This document shows positions 36,840-45,093 of a DNA stretch of 64,000 nt, one piece after another. A program made the position numbers and the translations under genes. This DNA is from JAKALD01 sp963817785 (GTDB lineage: Bacteria > Pseudomonadota > Gammaproteobacteria > Burkholderiales > SG8-39), in the NCBI GenBank assembly GCA_963817785.1, contig CAWFPL010000002.1:1240001-1304000 (forward strand), written 5' to 3'. The notes beneath the pieces were generated by a model. It made no database searches, had not been told where the DNA came from, and worked only from the letters and a program-made list of their open reading frames with translations. Position 1 is the first letter of the stretch, and each line of letters starts with the position of its first letter.

Positions 36840-36884
36840 AGGTAAAATCCCAGTCGAAGCAACATTTTACGCTGAAAGGGTTTT

Positions 36885-37946
36885 ATGTCCGCCGTCGTTC
36901 CAGCACTGCAATCGATTCGCCTCACCGAGTTCAGCCACGGCGGCGGCTGCGGCTGCAAGATCGCGCCCGCGGTGCTCTCCGAGATCCTCGCCGGGTCGCC
37001 GATCCGCGGCCTGCCGCCCGAGCTGCTGGTGGGCACCGAGACCTCGGACGACGCGGCGGTGTACCGCCTGAACGACACCCAGGCTCTGGTGGCGACCACC
37101 GACTTCTTCACCCCGATCGTCGACGATCCGTTCGACTTTGGGCGCATCGCGGCGACCAACGCGCTGTCCGATATCTATGCGATGGGCGGGCGGCCGATCC
37201 TCGCGCTCGCCATCGTCGGCATGCCGCTCGACAAGTTGCCGCTGGCCGCGATCCGTCGGATCCTGGAAGGCGGCGAGTCGGTGTGCGCCGCGGCGGGCAT
37301 CCCGATCGCCGGCGGGCACTCGATCGACACGCTCGAGCCGATCTACGGCCTGGTCGGCCTCGGCCTGGTGCATCCGGACCGCGTCAAGCGCAACAACTCC
37401 GCGCAGGCGGGCGACGTGCTGGTGCTCGGCAAGCCGCTCGGCGTAGGCATCCTCTCGGCGGTGCTGAAGAAGGGGCAGCTTTCCCACTCCGGCTACGCGC
37501 AGATGATCGCCGCCACCACGGCGCTCAACACGCCGGGCGAGGCAATCGCCGCGCTGCCGGGCGTGCACGCGCTCACCGACGTGACCGGGTTCGGCCTGAT
37601 CGGGCACCTGCTCGAGGTCGCGCGCGGCTCGCGGCTCGCCGCCGAGGTCGCGTTCGACGCGTTGCCGCTCATTGCCGAGGCGCGCGCCTGGGCCGAGCGC
37701 GGCGTGGCGACCGGCGCCTCGGAGCGCAACTGGAAAAGCTACGGCGCGGACGTGGTGTTGCCCGCGGGCATGCCGGAGTGGAAGAAAAAACTGCTCACCG
37801 ACCCGCAGACCAGCGGCGGGCTGCTGGTGGCTTGCGCGCCTGAGGCGGAAGCCCGGGTGCTGGCGGAGTTCGCGCGCCGCGGCTTCGGCGAGGCGCGCAG
37901 CTTCGGGCGGCTGGCCGCGGGGCCCGCGCGCGTCACGGTCGTCTAG
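36885..37946 (+). CDS. selD: Selenophosphate synthase
   Basis: 353 residues. The active-site motif SHGGGCGCKIAP has Cys22 and Lys25, equivalent to Cys17 and Lys20 of E. coli SelD, so this is a cysteine rather than selenocysteine form. ATP-binding ATTDFFTPIVDDPFDFGRIAA follows. No selA or selB is visible, so within this window selenium is directed to tRNA modification by selU. Confidence 0.96.
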   Translation: MSAVVPALQSIRLTEFSHGGGCGCKIAPAVLSEILAGSPIRGLPPELLVGTETSDDAAVYRLNDTQALVATTDFFTPIVDDPFDFGRIAATNALSDIYAMGGRPILALAIVGMPLDKLPLAAIRRILEGGESVCAAAGIPIAGGHSIDTLEPIYGLVGLGLVHPDRVKRNNSAQAGDVLVLGKPLGVGILSAVLKKGQLSHSGYAQMIAATTALNTPGEAIAALPGVHALTDVTGFGLIGHLLEVARGSRLAAEVAFDALPLIAEARAWAERGVATGASERNWKSYGADVVLPAGMPEWKKKLLTDPQTSGGLLVACAPEAEARVLAEFARRGFGEARSFGRLAAGPARVTVV

Positions 37947-38149
37947 GATTTGCCGGCGTTCGGAGTGCGATTGGCCTTGCGCCGGCCGGGCGAGTTGCGG
38001 CGCTCGACCACGACCTTCTTGCCACCCTTGTCGATCATCAGCGGCCCACTCTGGCTTCTGCGCCCGCGCGGAAAGAGCCGGCGCTCCACGGGCAGCTCCT
38101 CCACCTCGTAGAGGGGAGGCAGCTCGTCGGCTTTGTTCTTTCGCTTCAT
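37943..38149 (-). CDS. Small basic protein of unknown function
   Basis: 68 residues, rich in Lys and Arg (MKRKNKADELPP, RRLFPRGRRSQSG, VVVERRNSPGRRKAN). No family is recognised. Its start overlaps the tesA stop by 4 bp (ATGA), so it is probably made with TesA; its end overlaps the selD stop by 4 bp. The basic character would fit nucleic-acid or membrane-surface binding. Confidence 0.6.
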   Translation of the reverse strand: MKRKNKADELPPLYEVEELPVERRLFPRGRRSQSGPLMIDKGGKKVVVERRNSPGRRKANRTPNAGKS

Positions 38150-38751
38150 CGCAGCAGGGGGCGCAGAACGGGCCAGACATTATCCAGCAAAACCGGCTGC
38201 ACGGCGGCGCTCGGATGCAGGCCGTCGGGTTGGAACAGCGCCTCGTCCTGGGCGATGCCCTGCAGCAGGAACGGCACCAGCGCCACCCGGTAGCGGCGCG
38301 CGAGCTCGCCGAACGCCGACTCGAAGGCGCGCGTGTAATCGGGCCCGTAGTTCGGCGGCAGCTTCATGCCGACGAGCAGCACCCTGGCGCGCGCCTTCTT
38401 CGCCAGCTCGATCATGCGGCCGAGGTTCGCCTTCATCTGCGCGATCGGCAGGCCGCGCAGGCCGTCGTTCGCCCCCAACTCGAGGATCACCACCGCCGGA
38501 TGCGTGCGCGCGAGGGCTTGCGGCAGGCGCTCGAGTCCGCCGCGGGTAATCTCCCCCGAGATGCTGGCGTTGACGACGCTATAATCGAAGCGTTCTGTCT
38601 TGAGCCGCCCTTCGAGCAGCGCCACCCAGCCGCGGTCCTGCGCGATGCCGTAGCCGGCAGAAAGGCTGTCGCCGTACACCAGGATCGCCGGTGCAGCCGC
38701 CGCCGCCGCGGGCAGCAGCAGCGCCAGCGCCAGCCAGAACGCCCTCACCAT
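38146..38751 (-). CDS. tesA: SGNH-type arylesterase / thioesterase I
   Basis: 201 residues. A signal peptide (MVRAFWLALALLLPAAAAAA) is followed by the SGNH blocks: GDSLSAGYG (Ser), LGANDG (Asn) and DGLHPS (Asp, His). It is a periplasmic lysophospholipase/esterase. It is divergent from the ybbAP-like transporter gene with start codons overlapping, the same pairing as tesA and ybbA in E. coli. Confidence 0.93.
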   Translation of the reverse strand: MVRAFWLALALLLPAAAAAAPAILVYGDSLSAGYGIAQDRGWVALLEGRLKTERFDYSVVNASISGEITRGGLERLPQALARTHPAVVILELGANDGLRGLPIAQMKANLGRMIELAKKARARVLLVGMKLPPNYGPDYTRAFESAFGELARRYRVALVPFLLQGIAQDEALFQPDGLHPSAAVQPVLLDNVWPVLRPLLR

Positions 38752-41700
38752 GGATGCCACGTCCCGCATGTCCCAGACAAACGCGCCGGCCCCGGTGGCG
38801 GATGACGCCGCGGCGCGGCCGCTGCTGGCGGCGAAGGGCATGGGCAAGACGGTGCGGAGCGGCGACACGGACCTCGTCATTCTGCAGGGGATCGAGCTCG
38901 CCGTCATGCCCGGCGAGGCGCTCGCGATCGTGGGCGCCTCGGGCTCGGGCAAGTCGACGCTGCTCGCGCTGCTCGCCGGGCTGGACACGCCCAGCGCGGG
39001 CACGGTCGAGCTGGAAGGCGCCGACCTGTTCGCGCTCGACGAGGACGCGCGCGCCGAGCTGCGCGGGCGTGCGGTCGGCTTCGTGTTCCAGTCGTTCCAG
39101 CTGCTGCCCGCGCTGACCGCGCTCGAGAACGTGATGCTGCCGCTCGAGCTCGCCGGCCGCGGCGACGCCGAGCGCGCCGCGCGCGAGGTGCTTGCGCGCG
39201 TCGGCTTGGCCGGGCGCCTGCAGCACCGACCCCGGCACCTGTCGGGCGGCGAGCAGCAGCGCGTCGCGCTCGCTCGCGCGTTCGTGGTGCGCCCCAAGCT
39301 GTTACTCGCCGACGAGCCGACCGGCAGCCTCGACCCCGAGTCCGGCGCCGACGTGATCGAGCTCATCTTCGAGCTGAACCGCGAGTACGGCACCACGCTG
39401 GTCCTGGTGACGCACGACGAGAGCCTCGCCGCGCGCTGCGATCGCGTGCTGCGGCTCGCCGCCGGGCGCATCGCGGTTCTGACCATGCTCGCGCTCGCGT
39501 TGCGCATGCTCGCGCGCGACTGGCGCGCGGGCGAGCTGCGCGTGCTCGGCGCGGCGCTGGTGGTCGCGGTGGCAAGCGTGACCAGCGTATCGTTCTTCGC
39601 CGATCGCGTGAGCCAGGCGCTGCTGCGCGATGCGCACCAGCTGCTCGGCGCCGATATCGTGCTGTCCTCGGACCATCCCTGGAAGCCGGCGATCGCCGAG
39701 GAGATCACGCGGCGCGGCCTGGCGCGCGCCGAGGCGCTCAACTTCATCAGCATGGCCCAATCCGGCCCGGGTGACGCGCCCCTCAGCCAGCTCGCCGGCG
39801 TCAAGGCGGTGAGCGCGGGCTACCCGCTGCGCGGCCAGCTGCGCATCGCGCCCGCGCCGGGCGCGCCGGATGCTCCGGCCGCGCACGGGCCCGCTCCGGG
39901 CAGCGTGTGGCTCGACGAGCGGCTGGTGAGCGCGCTGCACGCGCCGGTGGGCAGCCGCGTGCGCCTGGGCGCGCGCGGGCTCACGGTGGCGGCGGTGCTC
40001 ACGCTCGAGCCCGAGCGCGGCATGGGCTTCTTCAACCTCGCGCCGAGCCTGATGATGAACCTCGAGGACGTGCCCTCCACCGAGCTGGTGCAGACCGGGA
40101 GCCGCGTCACCTACACGCTGTACGCCGCGGGAGCGGCCGCGGCGGTGGGCGCGTTCGAGCGCTGGGCGCGGGCGCGCCTCGAGCGCGGCCAGCACCTCGA
40201 GGATCTGCAGAACGGCCGCCCCGAGGTGCGCGCCTCGATCGAGCGCGCGCAGCGCTTTCTCGGCCTGACCGCGCTGCTCGCGGCGATCCTCGCCGGGGTG
40301 GCGATCGCGCTCGGCACGCGCCGCTTCGTCGAGCGCCACCTCGACGCCTGCGCCGTGATGCGCTGCCTGGGCGCGACGCAGGCGCGGCTGCTGCTGCTGT
40401 ACGGCCTCGAGTTCCTCGCCCTAGGTCTCGCGGCCTGCGCCGCCGGCTGCCTGGGGGGCTACGCCGCGCAGGAGGCGCTCGCCGGCACGCTCGGCGGGCT
40501 GATCGGGACCGAGCTCCCGGCGCCGACCGCCTTGCCCGCGCTGCAGGGGTTTCTCGTCGGGCTGGTGCTGCTGCTCGGCTTCGCGCTGCCGCCGCTGGTG
40601 CAGCTCAAGAACGTTCCCGCGCTGCGCGTGATCCGGCGCGAGAGCGGCAACACGCGCGGGGCGGCCTACGCGGCGTACGCCACCGGGATCGCCGCGCTCG
40701 CGGGGCTGCTGGTCTGGCAGGCGGGCGACCTGCGGCTCGGTGCCTATGTGGTGGGCGGGTTCGCGCTCGCGGCGCTGCTGTTCGCGGTGCTCGCCTGGCT
40801 CGCACTGCGCGCGCTGGCGAGCGCCCGCGTGGCGCGTCTCTTCGGCCGCAGCAGCGCGGCGCTGCGCTACGGCCTGGCGAACCTGCGGCGGCACGCGCGC
40901 GGCAACGCGATGCAGGTCGCGAGCCTCGCGCTCGGGCTCACCGCAGTGCTGCTGCTCAGCTTCACCCGCAACGACCTGGTCGACGCCTGGCGGCGCGCCG
41001 CGCCGCCGGACGCGCCGAACCGCTTCGTGCTCGGCATCCAGCCCGACCAGGTGCGCGGCGTGAAATCGTTCTTCGCCGCGCACGGCATCGCGCAGCCCGA
41101 GATTCTCCCGATGGTGCGCGGCCGGCTGGTCGCGGAGAACGGCAAGCCGGTCTCGGCGAGGGCATTCACGGACGAGCGCGCCCGGCACCTGGTCGAGCGC
41201 GAGTTCAACCTCTCGTACGCGAGCTCGCCGCCGAGCTACAACCGCATCGTCGCGGGGCGCTGGGCCGGCGCGGGGGGCCAGCCCGACGGCCTGTCGGTCG
41301 AGCAGGGCATCGCCGAGCGGCTCGGCTGGAAGCTGGGCGACGAGCTGACCTTCTCCGTCGGCGGGCAGACGTTCAGCGCGCGCGTCACCTCGGTGAGGAA
41401 GCTGCGCTGGGACTCGATGAAGGTCAACTTCTTCGTCATCGCGCCGCCCGCGCTCCTGGCGGGCTTTCCGGCGAGCTTCATCACCGCGTTCCGCGTCGCG
41501 CCCGAACAGGAAGCCGCGATGAACGAGCTCACGCGGCGCTTTCCGAATCTCACCGTGGTCGACGTCGGCGCGGCGGTGCGCCAGCTCCAGGGCGTGATCG
41601 ACCAGCTGATCAGCGCGGTGCAGTTCGTGTTCCTGTTCGCTCTGGGCGCCGGCGTGCTGGTGCTGTACTCGGCGCTGGTGGCGACGGAGGACGAGCGCCG

Positions 41701-41995
41701 ACGCGAGGCGGCGGTGATGCGCGTCTGCGGCGCTTCGCGCGCCCAGGTCGCGGGCAGCCAGCGCGTGGAGTTCCTGGCGATGGGGCTGGTGGCGGGCGTG
41801 CTCGCGACGGTGGGTGCGGCGGCGATCGGGCAGCTGCTCGCGCAGCGCGTGTTCGACCTCGAGCTGCCCTTGAACGCCTGGGAGCTGATCGTCGGGCCGC
41901 TCGCCGGCATCGCGCTGCTTTCGCTCAACGCGTGGCTGTCGGCGCGCAAGGTGCTGAAGGCCGCGCCAGCGCTCACGCTGAGAGAGGCGGGGTAG
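38750..41995 (+). CDS. Fused ABC transporter ATPase-permease (YbbA-YbbP)
   Basis: 1081 residues in one frame. Residues 1-245 are a complete LolD/YbbA-like ATPase: Walker A GASGSGKST, signature LSGGEQQR, Walker B LLLADEPTG. From about Met246 (MLALALRMLARDWRAGELRVLG) the sequence is a YbbP/MacB-type permease with FtsX-like domains. Elsewhere these are two overlapping genes. At the join, the bases TTCTGACCATG hold a TGA one base out of frame (39480), so an ancestral stop could have been passed by a one-base change. ATG at 38768 is an alternative start. YbbAP is thought to export hydrophobic compounds with TesA. Confidence 0.88.
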   Translation: MDATSRMSQTNAPAPVADDAAARPLLAAKGMGKTVRSGDTDLVILQGIELAVMPGEALAIVGASGSGKSTLLALLAGLDTPSAGTVELEGADLFALDEDARAELRGRAVGFVFQSFQLLPALTALENVMLPLELAGRGDAERAAREVLARVGLAGRLQHRPRHLSGGEQQRVALARAFVVRPKLLLADEPTGSLDPESGADVIELIFELNREYGTTLVLVTHDESLAARCDRVLRLAAGRIAVLTMLALALRMLARDWRAGELRVLGAALVVAVASVTSVSFFADRVSQALLRDAHQLLGADIVLSSDHPWKPAIAEEITRRGLARAEALNFISMAQSGPGDAPLSQLAGVKAVSAGYPLRGQLRIAPAPGAPDAPAAHGPAPGSVWLDERLVSALHAPVGSRVRLGARGLTVAAVLTLEPERGMGFFNLAPSLMMNLEDVPSTELVQTGSRVTYTLYAAGAAAAVGAFERWARARLERGQHLEDLQNGRPEVRASIERAQRFLGLTALLAAILAGVAIALGTRRFVERHLDACAVMRCLGATQARLLLLYGLEFLALGLAACAAGCLGGYAAQEALAGTLGGLIGTELPAPTALPALQGFLVGLVLLLGFALPPLVQLKNVPALRVIRRESGNTRGAAYAAYATGIAALAGLLVWQAGDLRLGAYVVGGFALAALLFAVLAWLALRALASARVARLFGRSSAALRYGLANLRRHARGNAMQVASLALGLTAVLLLSFTRNDLVDAWRRAAPPDAPNRFVLGIQPDQVRGVKSFFAAHGIAQPEILPMVRGRLVAENGKPVSARAFTDERARHLVEREFNLSYASSPPSYNRIVAGRWAGAGGQPDGLSVEQGIAERLGWKLGDELTFSVGGQTFSARVTSVRKLRWDSMKVNFFVIAPPALLAGFPASFITAFRVAPEQEAAMNELTRRFPNLTVVDVGAAVRQLQGVIDQLISAVQFVFLFALGAGVLVLYSALVATEDERRREAAVMRVCGASRAQVAGSQRVEFLAMGLVAGVLATVGAAAIGQLLAQRVFDLELPLNAWELIVGPLAGIALLSLNAWLSARKVLKAAPALTLREAG

Positions 41996-42070
41996 GGCGG
42001 GCGGCCCGGTGTTCGAGGGACCGGCGGTTACAATGATGTACTCGCGATAGGGTGGACGTCGGAGGCGCTC

Positions 42071-42361
42071 ATGGATCGCTCACGGACATTGCAATTGCTG
42101 GCCGAGCACAAGCCAATTCTGGCGTCGCGCTTCGGTGTCACCCGCTTGGCTCTGTTCGGCTCCACAGCGCGTGATGCCGCCCGCGACGACAGTGACGTGG
42201 ACATTCTGGTCGCCTTCGACGGACCGGCGACGTCGCAACGCTATTTCGGCGTGCAGTTTTACTTGGAGGACCTGCTGGGCCGTCCGGTCGATCTGGTCAC
42301 CGAGAAGGCGCTCAGGCGGGAGCTGCGCCCATACGTCGAGCGGGAAGCGGTGCATGTCTGA
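42071..42361 (+). CDS. mntA: MntA-type nucleotidyltransferase antitoxin
   Basis: 96 residues with the minimal nucleotidyltransferase motif GSTARDAARDDSDVDILV (GSx10DxD) and RPVDLVTEKAL. MntA antitoxins transfer AMP groups to the partner HepT and neutralise it. TACAAT at 42029-42034 could be the -10 element. The gene overlaps hepT by 8 bp. Base composition is visibly less GC-rich than the flanks, fitting acquisition. Confidence 0.9.
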   Translation: MDRSRTLQLLAEHKPILASRFGVTRLALFGSTARDAARDDSDVDILVAFDGPATSQRYFGVQFYLEDLLGRPVDLVTEKALRRELRPYVEREAVHV

Positions 42362-42722
42362 GCGCGGTGCCGAGCGACCCGCACGAGCATGGCGGTTCTA
42401 CGTCGATGACATGATCGGTTTTGCGACGAAGGTCTTGTCGTACACGCGTGGAATGGATCAGGCCGCTTTCGAAGCGGCCGACCTGGTCTACGACGCGACG
42501 CTGCGAAACCTCGAGCTGATCGGGGAAGCGGCGACCCATATTCCCGAGGACGTGCGTACGCACGCCGCCGCGGACATCCCATGGCGGCTAGTCATCGCGA
42601 CGCGCAACAGACTCGTTCACGGCTACCTCGGCATCGACAACGATACGCTGTGGAGCATCGTTCAGACCGACATCCCGGCTCTGCTTGAGCAGCTGCGCAA
42701 GCTCAAGAACCCGCGTTCGTGA
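42354..42722 (+). CDS. hepT: HepT-type HEPN ribonuclease toxin
   Basis: 122 residues, DUF86/HEPN fold. The active motif R-x4-6-H appears as RNRLVHGY near residues 83-90, and the all-helical pattern (VDDMIGFATKVLSYTRGMD ... LRNLELIGEAATHIPEDV) is typical. With MntA it forms a type VII toxin-antitoxin pair. It is placed directly after an ABC transporter gene and before a copy of that gene's tail. Confidence 0.9.
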   Translation: MSERGAERPARAWRFYVDDMIGFATKVLSYTRGMDQAAFEAADLVYDATLRNLELIGEAATHIPEDVRTHAAADIPWRLVIATRNRLVHGYLGIDNDTLWSIVQTDIPALLEQLRKLKNPRS

Positions 42723-42724
42723 TG

Positions 42725-42781
42725 TCGGACCGCAAGGCGCTGCGCGCCTCGCCCGCGCTGACCCTGCGCGAAGCCGGGTAG
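42725..42781 (+). pseudogene. Second, diverged copy of the ybbP 3' end
   Basis: These 57 bases encode SDRKALRASPALTLREAG and a stop. The transporter gene itself ends SARKVLKAAPALTLREAG and a stop (41939-41995): 14 of 18 residues agree, and many of the base differences are silent. The fragment starts 2 bp after the hepT stop and has no gene body. It is best read as the tail of a related ybbP left on the far side of the inserted toxin-antitoxin pair. Confidence 0.75.
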
Positions 42782-42814
42782 CGGCCGGCGACTGCGCCGG
42801 GCGGAGGTGCTGAC

Positions 42815-43288
42815 ATGGCCCTGATCACGCTCGAGGATTACTTCGGCCCGTACTGGGGCAAGGGCGAGGACACGCCGGCGATGCGCGCCGCCGCGGCGCA
42901 GCTGATCGCGGCCGTCAACCCCGCGCTCGATGCGGCGATCGCCGACGGCGTCGCGCTGTTGCTCAACCCGAAGACCGGGAGCTTCGTCTCCGGCGGGGGG
43001 AACGGCGGCTTTCGCGACCGCCGCTGCACGGTCGGGCCCCCGGGCTCGAAGCACCGCAGCGCGCACGCAATCGACATCTACGATCCCCTGCGGCTGTTCG
43101 CGCGCTGGTGCCTGCGCAACGAGGCGCGCCTGCGCGAATTCGGCATCGCGGGCATGGAGCGGCCGGAGTGGACCCCGACCTGGACGCACTTGCAGGTCCT
43201 GCCGGTGCGTTCCGGCACCTGGTGCTTCGTGCCCTCGGAGGCGCCACCGCTCGCCGGCGCGCTGCCGGAGCAGCAAGGCGCCGCGTAG
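42815..43288 (+). CDS. Peptidase M15-like / endolysin-like protein
   Basis: 157 residues without signal peptide. SKHRSAHAIDIYDP supplies a His and Asp, and TPTWTHLQ a second His, the zinc-ligand spacing of M15/D-Ala-D-Ala carboxypeptidase-type enzymes and some phage lysins. A GGAGG site precedes the ATG. It has no lysis partner here. The fold call is tentative; a prophage-derived orphan is possible. Confidence 0.6.
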   Translation: MALITLEDYFGPYWGKGEDTPAMRAAAAQLIAAVNPALDAAIADGVALLLNPKTGSFVSGGGNGGFRDRRCTVGPPGSKHRSAHAIDIYDPLRLFARWCLRNEARLREFGIAGMERPEWTPTWTHLQVLPVRSGTWCFVPSEAPPLAGALPEQQGAA

Positions 43289-43298
43289 CGCCGCCCGG

Positions 43299-43943
43299 CT
43301 ACTTGCTGCCCGCGCCGGTGCCGTAATTGAACATGTAGATCACCGCCCTGCGGATCTCCGGGTCGGTCAAGTCGGCCATGCCGCCGCGCGGGGGCATGGG
43401 GCCGTGTCCCTGGATCGCGGAGCGGACGACTGCATCAAGGCCTCGCCGCGCACGCGGGATCCATGCCGCGCGGTCGCCGATCTTCGGCGCACCGTAGACG
43501 CCGGTGCCGTGGCACTGGATGCATCGCTCCTCGACGATCTCCTTGCCGGTGCGCTCGGCGGGCAGTGCTGACTTGTCGAGCGGCGTGGCCCAGTGGCCGC
43601 CGGACTGGTTGACCATGTAGGTGATCGCCCGCTCGAGCTCGAAATCGCTCACCCCGGGATTGCCGCCGTGCGGCGGCATTTGCCGGATGCCCGTGATCGC
43701 ATGCTTCGTCAGCGCGGTCAGGCCCTGCGCAGCGCGCTGGCCCCACGCGGCGGCGTCGCCGATTTTCGGCGCGCCGTGCAGGCCGGTCGCGTGGCATGCC
43801 GAGCACACCGCGTCGACGACCTCTTTACCGCTGCGGTCGCCGTTCGCGCCGCTCGCTTCGTGCATCGCTATCGTCATGGCCGCGGCGACCGCCGCGGCGA
43901 ATAAAGACTTCTTGTGCTTCGTGCCGAGAATTGAGCGGTTCAT
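43299..43943 (-). CDS. Diheme cytochrome c (c5-like tandem domains)
   Basis: 214 residues from MNRSILGTKHKK. A signal peptide (SLFAAAVAAAMTIAMHEASGA) is followed by two class I cytochrome domains with CSACH and CIQCH; each ends in a Met-containing MPP(H/R)GG loop, the likely sixth heme ligand (TGIRQMPPHGG, GHGPMPPRGG). It is a periplasmic electron carrier. GGAGG precedes the ATG and a sigma-54 promoter lies just upstream, divergent from the NrfD operon. Confidence 0.9.
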   Translation of the reverse strand: MNRSILGTKHKKSLFAAAVAAAMTIAMHEASGANGDRSGKEVVDAVCSACHATGLHGAPKIGDAAAWGQRAAQGLTALTKHAITGIRQMPPHGGNPGVSDFELERAITYMVNQSGGHWATPLDKSALPAERTGKEIVEERCIQCHGTGVYGAPKIGDRAAWIPRARRGLDAVVRSAIQGHGPMPPRGGMADLTDPEIRRAVIYMFNYGTGAGSK

Positions 43944-43969
43944 GGTGGAAACCTCCGCATTGGTCTCAC

Positions 43970-43984
43970 GCAACTGCCATGCCA
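43970..43984 (-). promoter_or_regulatory. Sigma-54 promoter for diheme cytochrome gene
   Basis: On the minus strand TGGCATG-GCAG-TTGC matches the -24/-12 consensus TGGCACG-N4-TTGC except for one base. GG and GC are correctly spaced. The predicted start (about 43959) leaves a 15-base leader with a GGAGG site. Confidence 0.7.
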
Positions 43985-44076
43985 GAAGCCATCCCGCTTT
44001 GATTTCCCGCGAGTTACCTGCGCAGTGCGGGCGCCGTTTCCCAAATCCGGAGATGTCTTTTGCAAGGCTGCACAGC

Positions 44077-44126
44077 GCCACACTCGTGTGGCCCCATAGG
44101 CGCGGTGCACGGGTTGCGCATATGCG
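44077..44126. promoter_or_regulatory. Paired palindromes between divergent sigma-54 promoters
   Basis: GCCACACTCGTGTGGC (44077-44092, 7-bp arms) and CGCATATGCG (44117-44126, perfect) lie 138 and about 108 bases before the plus-strand start site and a similar distance from the minus-strand one. This is where an NtrC-class activator binds. The 397-base gap from 43944 to 44340 holds no gene; these elements are what it contains. Confidence 0.5.
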
Positions 44127-44203
44127 AGAACGCATTCCCAGAGTCAGGAACCAGATGCTCCCCCTGAGCACGTAACTCTCTGAAAGCGAAGCAGCAGCGA
44201 ATG

Positions 44204-44219
44204 TGGCACGTGACTTGCA
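44204..44219 (+). promoter_or_regulatory. Sigma-54 promoter for tetraheme-ferredoxin-NrfD operon
   Basis: TGGCACG-TGAC-TTGCA is a full match to the -24/-12 consensus, with GG at 44205-44206 and GC at 44217-44218. The transcript would start near 44230, 110 bases before the first gene. Confidence 0.85.
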
Positions 44220-44340
44220 ATCACATGCCGGTAACGGCGCCGGTTTTTTGCCGGCGTTGAATGTGTCGTGCCCGGCAAGCCGGGTCGAGCGTAAGCCACG
44301 CGCGCTCTTCCCCACCGGTGCTGCGTTGAGAGAGAGGATC

Positions 44341-45075
44341 GTGCCCAAACACATAAAACGGCTGCTGATGCTTCTTGCGCTCCTCGCCTTGGCGTTTATA
44401 GGCGGGAAATGGCTGTTCACGCCCGCGTCGTTCTGGGCATACGGTCACTATCGCGCGGCTTCGGTCGGCGAGATCGCCTCCGCCGCGCCGACCTACCGGG
44501 ATCCGGCTTCCTTCGAAAAGGCCTATCCCCAGGTGTACGCGACCTGGTCGACGAACATCCACAAGGTCGTGAAGTGCCAGGACTGCCACCTGGCGCCCTT
44601 CGATCCGCAGGTCGCCGCCGGGGCGCTTCCCATGCCCCGCGATTCGCTGAAGCTCTGCCCGGTGTGTCACGCGCGCATCGTCGGGCGGCCGGCCTCGATG
44701 CCTCAGATCGACGTCGCCAGCCACTCGCAGGGCAAGCAGTGCACGAGCTGCCACAACCCGCACTCGCCGCTGTATTCGCCCGAGGGCAAGCCCGTCGCGG
44801 TGGCGAGCGCAGCAGGCGCGGCGGCCGCCGACACCGCCGCCGGACAGACGCTGTCCGCCCGCTGCGCCGGCTGCCACGGGCCGAAGGGCGTGAGCCTGGT
44901 ACCGACCTTCCCGAACCTCGCCTGCCAGAAAGACGCCTACCTGGTCGCCGCGCTGACCGCCTACCAGAGCGGAACTCGCAGCAATCCGGTGATGACCGGG
45001 ATCGCGAAGAGCTTGACCCGATCCGATGCGCGGAACGTGGCGGCCTACTTCGCGAGCCTGCCCTGTGCGAAATGA
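44341..45075 (+). CDS. Membrane-anchored tetraheme cytochrome c
   Basis: 244 residues from a GTG with GAGAGAGGA upstream. One N-terminal helix (LLMLLALLALAFIGGKWLF) anchors it, followed by three heme sites CQDCH, CPVCH, CTSCH in a NrfH/NapC-reminiscent arrangement, and a fourth, CAGCHGPKG, in a c553-like domain that ends in NPVMTGIAKSL and AAYFASL. It is thus a multiheme domain fused to a class I cytochrome, and would carry electrons between the NrfD complex and periplasmic partners. It is the first gene of the sigma-54 operon. Confidence 0.88.
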   Translation: MPKHIKRLLMLLALLALAFIGGKWLFTPASFWAYGHYRAASVGEIASAAPTYRDPASFEKAYPQVYATWSTNIHKVVKCQDCHLAPFDPQVAAGALPMPRDSLKLCPVCHARIVGRPASMPQIDVASHSQGKQCTSCHNPHSPLYSPEGKPVAVASAAGAAAADTAAGQTLSARCAGCHGPKGVSLVPTFPNLACQKDAYLVAALTAYQSGTRSNPVMTGIAKSLTRSDARNVAAYFASLPCAK

Positions 45076-45093
45076 CCGACCGGTGGTGACGAC

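Noticed and set aside
42722..42781. Short frame MSDRKALRASPALTLREAG as a real microprotein
   Set aside because: It matches the end of the transporter gene upstream and is better explained as a leftover tail.
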